Source of the DNA: CAYYJM01 sp964471755
Lineage (GTDB): Bacteria; Planctomycetota; Planctomycetia; Gemmatales; Gemmataceae
Direction: 5' to 3'
Length of the DNA: 6,683 nt
Assembly: GCA_964471755.1 (NCBI GenBank)
Contig: CAYYJM010000316.1
Coordinates: 1 to 6,683, forward strand
A program made the position numbers and the translations under genes. This document shows, in pieces, positions 1 to 5,524 of this stretch. The notes under the pieces are model-generated. The model was given only the letters and a program-made list of their open reading frames with translations. It was not told where the DNA came from and ran no database searches. Positions within the stretch are counted from its first letter, which is position 1, and every line of letters begins with the position of its first letter.

Positions 1-14
1 GGAGGAACCCCGAC

Positions 15-1244
15 ATGAGCAAGAACGCGCGACTGGCGATCCTCGGTGCCGGCCCGATCGGCCTTGAAGCGGCCCTGTATGCCGCCCGACTCGATCTGCC
101 GTTCACCCTCTACGAACGCGGCAGCGTCGCCGACAGCGTCCAGAAGTGGGGCCATGTCCGCCTCTTCAGTCCATTCGGCATGAACAGCACGCCGCTGGGC
201 CGTGAGGTCGCTCGCTCCCTGGGCAAGCTCCCGACCGAGACGGACCATCTGACCGGACGCGAACATCGTGACGCCTACCTGGAACCGATCGCGGCTTCCG
301 ATCTGCTCGCCGAACGGATCGTCACCGGCACGACGGTCGTCGGCATTTCTCGGCGTGGCTTTCGCAAGGACGAGGGGATCGGCGACCCAAAACGGGCTCA
401 GGCTCCGTTCGTACTGCTCGTGCAGGACGCGAAGGGCGAGCGTTACGTCGAGGCCGACATCGTCCTCGACTGCACCGGGACCTATGGCAACCATCGCTGG
501 CTCGGCCCGGGTGGCCTGCCCGCTCTCGGCGAACGTCAGGCGGCGGCTCAGGTCCGCTACGGCCTCGACGACATCCTCGGCGACCAGGGAAACCTCTACG
601 CCGACCGGAACATCCTGGTCATCGGCGCAGGCTACTCGGCTGCGACGACCGTCGTCCAGCTGGCGACCCTGGCCGAACGTCAGCCCGGCATGTGGGTCAT
701 CTGGGCGGCTCGGACTTCGCGTTCGCAACCGGTTCGTCGCCAGATGAACGATCCGCTGCGTGAGCGCGATCAACTCGCCGGACAGGCCAACGCCCTGGCC
801 ACGCGGCGCGATGCCAACGTCGAGTTCCATCACTCCGCCCTGATCGAGCGGGTTCAGAACAGCGGCCCCGATGCGGGCTTCCGTGTCGAGGCTCGCGTCG
901 CCGGCAAGCCGGTCGTCTGGGAGATCGATCGCGTCGTGGCCAACATCGGCTACGAACCGAACGTGGGTCTGTTTCGTGAATTGCAGGTCCAGCAGTGCCA
1001 TGCCACGGAAGGGCAGTTGTCCCAGACATCGACCCTGCTCAGGCCGAGCGGCCAGGACAGCTTTCCGACTGCCGGCGATGGTCCAGCCTTGTTGAAGACG
1101 ACCGAACCGGGCTTCTACCTTCTCGGCGCGAAGAGCCTCGGTCGATCGTCGCAATTTCTGCTCCGCACCGGCTTCGAGCAGGTCCGCGACGTGTTCACGC
1201 TCATCACCGGCAAGGCTGACCTCGACCTGTACAAGAAGCGATGA
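15..1244 (+). CDS. FAD/NAD(P)-binding oxidoreductase, two Rossmann folds, substrate unknown
   Basis: This 409-residue cytoplasmic flavoprotein belongs to the broad pyridine-nucleotide oxidoreductase / flavin monooxygenase-like group. The N-terminal FAD-binding fold shows GAGPIG at residues 11-16 and an acidic Glu34 ending the second strand (LYERG). LDCTGTYG at 151-158 is the usual ATG-like motif. A second nucleotide-binding fold has GAGYSA at 204-209, presumably for NAD(P)H. VVANIGYEPN at 308-317 resembles the segment before the C-terminal FAD contact in thioredoxin-reductase-like proteins, and FYLLGAKSLGRSSQF (367-381) is the likely final FAD-binding segment. No CxxC redox pair is visible, so a thioredoxin or disulfide reductase role is unlikely. 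There is no signal peptide or membrane segment. The start is supported by GGAGGA at 1-6, 8 nt before ATG. Any upstream operon partner lies outside the window. The family call is firm; the reaction is not known. Confidence 0.85.
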   Translation: MSKNARLAILGAGPIGLEAALYAARLDLPFTLYERGSVADSVQKWGHVRLFSPFGMNSTPLGREVARSLGKLPTETDHLTGREHRDAYLEPIAASDLLAERIVTGTTVVGISRRGFRKDEGIGDPKRAQAPFVLLVQDAKGERYVEADIVLDCTGTYGNHRWLGPGGLPALGERQAAAQVRYGLDDILGDQGNLYADRNILVIGAGYSAATTVVQLATLAERQPGMWVIWAARTSRSQPVRRQMNDPLRERDQLAGQANALATRRDANVEFHHSALIERVQNSGPDAGFRVEARVAGKPVVWEIDRVVANIGYEPNVGLFRELQVQQCHATEGQLSQTSTLLRPSGQDSFPTAGDGPALLKTTEPGFYLLGAKSLGRSSQFLLRTGFEQVRDVFTLITGKADLDLYKKR

Positions 1245-1257
1245 GCCACAACCGACA

Positions 1258-1286
1258 TTGAGACGCTGAGCGATCCGGGGTACTCT
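1258..1286 (+). promoter_or_regulatory. Candidate sigma70-type promoter for the zinc-ribbon gene
   Basis: TTGAGA (1258-1263) lies 17 nt before TACTCT (1281-1286), in the 81-bp gap between the oxidoreductase stop and the zinc-ribbon start. The -35 matches the consensus at five of six positions, the -10 at only three. The -10 lies in a short imperfect dyad, GGTA (1279-1282) and TACC (1288-1291). A start site near 1293 would leave a leader of about 33 nt. No terminator-like hairpin follows the oxidoreductase, so read-through from upstream is equally possible. Confidence 0.3.
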
Positions 1287-1325
1287 ATACCTGTTGATCC
1301 GTTCACTCTCGTCGGGGAAGCAGCC

Positions 1326-1541
1326 ATGCACAGGCCGACAGAAAGACCACAACGAGTACCCACACAAGCAGCCCCGGAAGTGGTCGAAGAACACGACAGC
1401 AACACAACCACGATGGCCCAAACCTGTCCGGTCTGTGGTGCGCCGCTGGTGCAGCTTCGCGGACAGGATCGCTGCTCGCGCTGTCTGTTCACCTTCTGTG
1501 TCGGCTGTGAGGGCGGTTTCGACACCCGGGACGCGGAGTGA
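1326..1541 (+). CDS. Small zinc-ribbon protein with three CxxC pairs
   Basis: This 71-residue protein has a polar, probably disordered N-terminal third and a cysteine-rich C-terminal part. The cysteines are C34/C37 (CPVCG), C50/C53 (CSRC) and C58/C61 (CVGC). The first two pairs, 12 residues apart, fit a zinc ribbon that binds one Zn ion. The third pair follows too closely for a second ordinary ribbon and could be an alternative ligand set. Such small ribbons bind nucleic acid or protein or are domain fragments, and nothing here decides which. ATG at 1326 is chosen because GGGGAAG (1314-1320) lies 5 nt upstream. An in-frame ATG at 1413 would give a 42-residue ribbon-only form but has no visible SD. 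The gene converges on the peptidase gene, with only 28 bp between the stop codons. It is too small for certainty, but the regular cysteine spacing argues for a real protein. Confidence 0.72.
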   Translation: MHRPTERPQRVPTQAAPEVVEEHDSNTTTMAQTCPVCGAPLVQLRGQDRCSRCLFTFCVGCEGGFDTRDAE

Positions 1542-1556
1542 TGGTCCGCGTCCCGG
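1526..1556. terminator. Perfect 12-bp hairpin at a convergent gene junction, probably a bidirectional terminator
   Basis: CCGGGACGCGGA (1526-1537) and TCCGCGTCCCGG (1545-1556) are exact reverse complements separated by a 7-nt loop, 1538-1544. The TGA stop of the zinc-ribbon gene (1539-1541) lies in the loop. The peptidase gene on the other strand stops at 1570, so the hairpin lies just past that gene's end too. No T-run follows on either strand, so it is not a classical intrinsic terminator. It may act as a U-less terminator or an RNA 3'-end stabiliser. Confidence 0.6.
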
Positions 1557-1569
1557 TCGGCCATTCGGC

Positions 1570-3270
1570 CTACTTCGCCTGGAAGTCTCTGGCGAACGCC
1601 TTCGCGTTGAGCGTCGCTCCCGTCGCGTGCTTCGTCAACTCGTTCCAGGGCAGCGTCTTGCCAGGCTCGAAGACGCGTTTCTTCATGAAATCGCCCACGG
1701 CCTTGTTGCCGACGTAGGTCACCGCGTTCGGGTCCTTCCCCGGATACAGATCCTTGACGATCGCCTGGTGAACCTGTGAGGCGAACAGTTCGCCCATCAT
1801 GTAGTTGTGGTAGTACACGGGAGCCGAGACGATGTGGATCTTGCTCGCGAAGTCCGGCTCACTCCGGTTCGGCGGACGACGAACGAGTTGGTACTTCTCG
1901 ACCAGATCCCACCAGAGCTTGTTCAGGTCCTGTTCGGGGTTCTCGTACATCGCCTTCTCGAACCGCAGCATGACCTGGCACCAGCGCGAGAAGATCAACA
2001 GTCGGAAACGCAGGGCCAGGCCGCCCGCCTCGTCGAACGCCTTCGGGTCCTCCACGTCGAGGCCCATCTGCTTGAGGAAGTCGGCCCGCTTGCTGAGCCG
2101 CTCGAACATCATCGCCACACCCTCGGTCGTCAGGATGTGGGCCTCCGATCGCAGCACGTACGGCAGCGTCGCGGGAATGTTCTTGCTGCTGTAGACGGAG
2201 TGACCGAATTCGTGGAGCAGCGTTGACGCCCAGTAGTCGTTCGGCTGGATGTTCGCCAGGACACGCACGTCGCCGGCCCGGTCGATGTCGGTGCAGAACG
2301 CATGCGGACTCTTGCCCGGCTTCTCGTACAGATCGCTGACGGCGATCACTCGATCGATCGGTAAGCCGATGCCGTCGTAGAACTTACGCGACATCTCCAG
2401 GAGGTCGGCCTTGCGGAAGGGGCCGTCCAGGTCGAGCTTGAAGACGCTCGGCGCTTCCTGGAAGAAGGGGTCGTGATAGTGCCACGGATAGAGTTCGTTC
2501 GGCTTGATGCCGTAGTTCTGCGCGAGGCGAGTGTCGATCTCCGCCTTGATCTTGCGGAACGGTTCGCGGGTCAGTTCGTCCAGTTCGTCGAAGAGCTTGA
2601 TGAGCTGCTCGCCGTCCTGCTCGTTGAGGTGGAGCATCATCGCATGGAAGTTCTTGAAGCCGAGTTGCTTCGCGGCCTCATTGCGGAGCTTCACGAGTTC
2701 GGTGAGATCGGCGATCAGCACCTTGCCGACGGCCTTGCTCGCCTGCCAGACCTCCTTGCGGCGGTCGGAATCGGTCGAACTCTTGAGGACCTTGCGCACC
2801 TCGTTCTCGGTCATCTTCTTACCGCCGACCTCGGCCCGGAACTCGTTGAACGCCTTCTCGACGGCGTTGGCCCGGCTGACCATCTTCTTGAGGACGGCCG
2901 GCTCGACCTGCTTTTCCAGGTAGATCAGGTAGAGGACGTCGATCGCCCGGCGAGTGGTCGGATCGTCGATCTTCTCGCGCTGCTCCTTGAGGCCCTTGAC
3001 GACGGCGAAGATCTGCCGATCGCTGAGGGCCTCGTCGAGCCGGTTCTGGGCCTCGACTTTCCTGGCGAAGTCCTCTTCCTTGCCGCTGGTGTTGGCGTTC
3101 CACCAGGCGAGGTTGACGGCGATGTCCAGCGGCCGGATGCGCTTCTCGTGGTCGGCAACGAATTCCCTGGCCTTCATGGTGACCTCGGGGCTGGCGCAGG
3201 CCACGGCCGGGATGCCGAGCAGCACCACGACGGCGACCAGTGCGGGATGTAGGGATGGGGTGCGGAGCAT
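1570..3270 (-). CDS. Exported M2 (ACE-like) family zinc metallopeptidase
   Basis: This 566-residue protein is a gluzincin of the peptidyl-dipeptidase A / oligopeptidase group. Residues 1-27 are a signal peptide: a short basic start, hydrophobic LVAVVVLLGIPAV, and probable cleavage around ACA/S. The mature enzyme should therefore act in the periplasm. The zinc site HEFGH at 353-357 gives ligands H353 and H357 and general base E354. E383 in TTEG, 26 residues on, is the likely third ligand. ACE-like features include the N-terminal WWNANTSG, the helix LRNEAAKQLGF (195-205), and the C-terminal YYHNYMMGELFASQVHQA (487-504). M3 enzymes share this fold, so M2 versus M3 is less sure than the catalytic class. 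ATG at 3270 is preferred over the in-frame ATG at 3462. It puts the signal peptide at the N-terminus, follows an AGGAGGGAGG SD, and avoids a 115-bp overlap with the ketosynthase gene. It probably degrades short peptides; its natural substrate is unknown. Confidence 0.88.
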   Translation of the reverse strand: MLRTPSLHPALVAVVVLLGIPAVACASPEVTMKAREFVADHEKRIRPLDIAVNLAWWNANTSGKEEDFARKVEAQNRLDEALSDRQIFAVVKGLKEQREKIDDPTTRRAIDVLYLIYLEKQVEPAVLKKMVSRANAVEKAFNEFRAEVGGKKMTENEVRKVLKSSTDSDRRKEVWQASKAVGKVLIADLTELVKLRNEAAKQLGFKNFHAMMLHLNEQDGEQLIKLFDELDELTREPFRKIKAEIDTRLAQNYGIKPNELYPWHYHDPFFQEAPSVFKLDLDGPFRKADLLEMSRKFYDGIGLPIDRVIAVSDLYEKPGKSPHAFCTDIDRAGDVRVLANIQPNDYWASTLLHEFGHSVYSSKNIPATLPYVLRSEAHILTTEGVAMMFERLSKRADFLKQMGLDVEDPKAFDEAGGLALRFRLLIFSRWCQVMLRFEKAMYENPEQDLNKLWWDLVEKYQLVRRPPNRSEPDFASKIHIVSAPVYYHNYMMGELFASQVHQAIVKDLYPGKDPNAVTYVGNKAVGDFMKKRVFEPGKTLPWNELTKHATGATLNAKAFARDFQAK

Positions 3271-3280
3271 GGAATCGGAA

Positions 3281-3308
3281 CCTCCCTCCTGGTGGAATCT
3301 CAGGAGGG
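3281..3308 (-). promoter_or_regulatory. Hairpin covering the Shine-Dalgarno site of the peptidase gene
   Basis: Read on the minus strand, CCCTCCTG (3308-3301) and CAGGAGGG (3291-3284) form a perfect 8-bp stem with a 9-nt loop. The right arm contains the peptidase gene's AGGAGG core (3290-3285). A second, partly free GGGAGG (3286-3281) ends 10 nt before the ATG. The hairpin lies in the 77-bp gap after the ketosynthase stop codon. It could limit ribosome access, or act as a weak attenuator or processing site between the two genes. The pairing is seen directly; the function is inferred. Confidence 0.5.
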
Positions 3309-3347
3309 TACGATACCGCGCCGTCGGAGACATGGCGAGCCGGGAGG

Positions 3348-4562
3348 TCACGCCGCCCGGAGAATCAGCGAGGTGTTGCTGCCACCGAAGCCGAACGAGT
3401 TCGACAGCGTTGTCCGCACGCGCCGTTTCTGGGCCGTGTTCGCGATGTGACCCAGCTGGCATTCCGGGTCCGGCTCCGTCAGGTTGATCGTCGGCGGCAC
3501 GGCCTGTTCACGCAGCGTGATTAGACAGATGGCCGCCTCGATGGCTGCGGCTCCCGTCAGCAGGTGACCGGTCATGCTCTTGGTGCCGCTGATCGGCGTG
3601 AGCCTGGCCGTCTCGCCCAGGGCCAGATGCAGGGCGCGCGCCTCCTGCTGATCGCCGACCGGCGTGCTGGTGGCGTGGGCGTTGATGTAATCGATCTCCT
3701 CCGGAACGACCTGCGCCTCGCGCATGGCCTGCCGAATCGCGTCGGCCGCCTGGGTCGCGGTCGGACTGGGAATGACCATGTGATGGGCATCACTGCTCGC
3801 GCCGTAGCCGGCGACCTCGGCATGAACGTGAACGCCACGCTTCCGGGCCGAGCTGGCTCGCTCCAGCACGAACAGCGCCCCGCCCTCGCCCATGACGAAG
3901 CCGTCACGCCCCTTGTCGAAGGGGCGCGACGCCTGTTCCGGCTGGGCGTTTCGTCGGGACAGGGCACGCAGGTTGCCGAATGCCGCCAGCGACATCGGAC
4001 TGACACCGGCATCGGCCGCCCCGGTCAGGACGACATCGACCCAGCCCATCTGGAGCCAGGTGCGAGCGACGCCGATGGCGTGGTTGCCGCTGGCGCAGGC
4101 TCCCGACACCGACGCGGTCGGCCCAGTCGTGCCGATCCAGTCGGCCAGGCGCTGAACGAGCGGCGCGCGGTCCTCATCGGAGTGCAGAACCATCCGCCCG
4201 CCGGTCAGAAAGTTCTCTTCCCAGAACTGCATCCATTCCGCACCGATGCCGAGACAGACGCCGATGCGAAGTCCCTCCGGACAGGGCCAGAGGCCCGCAT
4301 CGCGCAGGGCCTGGTACGCGCACCAGTGAAACGTCTGATCCAGACGGGACAGAGATCGAAAGGCGGTCTCGTCCTCACCCGGTGGGCACGGGACCGGGGC
4401 CATCGAGGCGGCGATCTGACTGGGATGATGCGACACGTCGAAATGATCGACCCGGCGGACGACGGAGCGCCCGGCCAGGACGCCGTCGGCGAGAGCGGTC
4501 AGATCATGACCATAGGCGGAGGCGACGCCGACTCCCGTGATCAGGCTCGGTTCGGTGGTCAT
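3348..4562 (-). CDS. Beta-ketoacyl-ACP synthase (KAS II / FabF-like), active-site complete; KSalpha-type partner
   Basis: This 404-residue thiolase-fold condensing enzyme joins an acyl-thioester primer to malonyl-ACP by decarboxylative Claisen condensation in the cytoplasm. All active-site motifs are present: nucleophile C156 in SVSGACASGNHAIG, H296 in NAHATSTPVGD, K328 and H333 in SGTKSMTGH, and the glycine-rich SFGFGGSNTS near 389-398. Length matches FabF. The start MTTEPSLITGVG is chosen because AGGAGGT (4575-4569) lies 6 nt upstream and homology begins there. An in-frame extension to 4970 is arginine- and proline-rich and reads through the neighbouring gene. The start codon overlaps the upstream stop as TGATG, so translation is probably coupled to that catalytically dead paralogue. 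This pairing favours a specialised type II synthase over housekeeping fatty-acid synthesis, where FabF usually sits beside acpP or fabG. A plain KAS II role cannot be excluded. Confidence 0.9.
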   Translation of the reverse strand: MTTEPSLITGVGVASAYGHDLTALADGVLAGRSVVRRVDHFDVSHHPSQIAASMAPVPCPPGEDETAFRSLSRLDQTFHWCAYQALRDAGLWPCPEGLRIGVCLGIGAEWMQFWEENFLTGGRMVLHSDEDRAPLVQRLADWIGTTGPTASVSGACASGNHAIGVARTWLQMGWVDVVLTGAADAGVSPMSLAAFGNLRALSRRNAQPEQASRPFDKGRDGFVMGEGGALFVLERASSARKRGVHVHAEVAGYGASSDAHHMVIPSPTATQAADAIRQAMREAQVVPEEIDYINAHATSTPVGDQQEARALHLALGETARLTPISGTKSMTGHLLTGAAAIEAAICLITLREQAVPPTINLTEPDPECQLGHIANTAQKRRVRTTLSNSFGFGGSNTSLILRAA

Positions 4563-5380
4563 CAGCGGACCTCCTGCAAGCAATTCACGCCCCGACCTGG
4601 AGCTTCGGGGGGAGCCGTCAACGCCCCTCGGCGTTCGACGGTCAGGCCGCCGCGCAGGGGCCAGTCGAGTCCTTCGCGACCTGCCAGCCAGTTCTCGACG
4701 TGGGCCAGGTCCCAGCCGTCGCTCGTGGCGTTGCCCGGACGAATGCGCAGACGCATCGGTCCCTCGGCGCTCTCCGGCAGCAGGGCCAGAGCCAGGGCGT
4801 GTACGCCGTTGCGAGGCGGCGCAGTGGGACGAGCCAGGTCCGGCGGCAGGTCCGGTTCCGTCTCGGTCAGAACCACCCAGAGTCCCGGCACGCGGCCCTG
4901 GCTCAACCAGGCACAGGCGAGGGGGAACATGGCCTCCAGTTCGCCGACGCCGAAGTTCGGCCCCTCGCACTTCAGCGCCAGACTGAGCGTGCCGCTGAGC
5001 GAGTGCAGGCAGCGATGCGGAACGATGTGCGGCGAGATGCCCCAGGCACCCTCGCTCTGGAAGCGAGCCAGACTGTGCGCGACGAGCGCTCGACCCGGCC
5101 GCGGCAGACAGCCGAGAACGCCCCAGTTTCGCATGTCGGGGCTGGTCAGTTCGCTGTGAGCCAGGGCCCGGGTGACTGCGGCGACTGCGGCCACGGTCAT
5201 CTCGTCCGCATGGCGGAGGAACGTCGTCGAGAGCGGATTGCCGGCGAGGTTGGCCGGCTGGCGGACAGCCTCCAGTTGATCGACCGTGGAATGAAAGGCA
5301 CCCCAGGTTGCGACGGTGCAGGCGGGCGTCCCACTGCTCGGGGGTTTCTCGGCCGACCCGGCCGGGCTTCCTTGCTGCAT
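4562..5380 (-). CDS. Ketosynthase-like protein lacking the catalytic Cys (chain-length-factor-like, KSbeta)
   Basis: This 272-residue protein resembles the N-terminal half of a ketosynthase, most like the short Ketoacyl-synt_2 (chain-length-factor-like) family. MTVAAVAAVTRALAHSEL (61-78) matches the early KS helix, and ISPHIVPHRCLHSLSGTLSLAL (115-136) the region before the nucleophile elbow. At the elbow, GPNFGVGELEA (140-150) aligns with GPTASVSGACA of the adjacent synthase and puts E149 where that enzyme has Cys156. Chain-length factors of type II polyketide synthases carry Gln here. The His motifs of the C-terminal KS half are absent, so it cannot condense alone. It probably heterodimerises with the next gene product and shapes chain length or priming. 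The ATG at 5380 has GGGAGG (5392-5387) 6 nt upstream. The stop overlaps the ketosynthase start by one base. The product may also use Glu149 for malonyl decarboxylation, but that is speculative. Confidence 0.78.
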   Translation of the reverse strand: MQQGSPAGSAEKPPSSGTPACTVATWGAFHSTVDQLEAVRQPANLAGNPLSTTFLRHADEMTVAAVAAVTRALAHSELTSPDMRNWGVLGCLPRPGRALVAHSLARFQSEGAWGISPHIVPHRCLHSLSGTLSLALKCEGPNFGVGELEAMFPLACAWLSQGRVPGLWVVLTETEPDLPPDLARPTAPPRNGVHALALALLPESAEGPMRLRIRPGNATSDGWDLAHVENWLAGREGLDWPLRGGLTVERRGALTAPPEAPGRGVNCLQEVR

Positions 5381-5393
5381 GGCTTGCCTCCCT

Positions 5394-5448
5394 GGCGAAC
5401 GGAGCGAATCGTGTTCTTCTGATACCCCGTTCGCCCCTTCCGGGTCAA
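5394..5448 (-). promoter_or_regulatory. Candidate promoter and 9-bp operator dyad for the ketosynthase operon
   Basis: On the minus strand TTGACC (5448-5443) is followed after 18 nt by TATCAG (5424-5419), a fair -35/-10 pair (five and four matches of six). A perfect 9-bp inverted repeat, GGCGAACGG (5394-5402) and CCGTTCGCC (5427-5435), has one arm in the -35/-10 spacer and the other in the predicted leader just before the SD. The arm centres are 33 bp apart, about three helical turns, so the arms would lie on one DNA face. This suits a dimeric or looping repressor, but the same repeat could form an mRNA hairpin. A smaller dyad (CCGGG 5440-5444, CCCGG 5450-5454) overlaps the -35. Confidence 0.4.
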
Positions 5449-5483
5449 TCCCGGCTGCCCGCTGCCTGTCCGGCCAGAATCCC

Positions 5484-5518
5484 TAAACTGACGGAGAGCC
5501 CGTCCCGGAAGCGAGGAG
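5484..5518 (+). promoter_or_regulatory. Transaldolase leader: possible -10 and clear SD
   Basis: TAAACT (5484-5489) is a possible -10 without a convincing -35 at normal spacing. GAGGAG (5513-5518) is a good SD 6 nt before the ATG at 5525 and fixes the start. With the leftward promoter, this makes 5381-5524 a divergent control region. Nothing else coding is seen in it. Confidence 0.3.
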
Positions 5519-5524
5519 ATACCG

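Noticed and set aside
697..1029. Minus-strand 110-residue frame inside the oxidoreductase gene
   Set aside because: Arg- and Pro-rich composition, no SD, and it lies wholly inside a well-supported gene.
2473..3252. 259-residue plus-strand frame rich in Leu, Val, Asp and Glu
   Set aside because: It mirrors the peptidase codons on the opposite strand, has no SD, and has no recognisable domain.
3271..3462. N-terminal extension of the peptidase frame to an ATG at 3462
   Set aside because: It would overlap the end of the ketosynthase gene by 115 bp and bury the signal peptide 64 residues inside the protein. The ATG at 3270 has its own SD.
4563..4970. N-terminal extension of the ketosynthase frame to an ATG at 4970
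   Set aside because: The extension is Arg/Pro-rich, overlaps the upstream ketosynthase-like gene in another frame, and a textbook AGGAGGT precedes the ATG at 4562.
3564..5159. 531-residue open frame on the plus strand
   Set aside because: It lies antisense to the two ketosynthase genes, whose motifs are clear. Its translation is low-complexity and Arg/Gly/Pro-rich, as expected for a shadow frame in GC-rich DNA.
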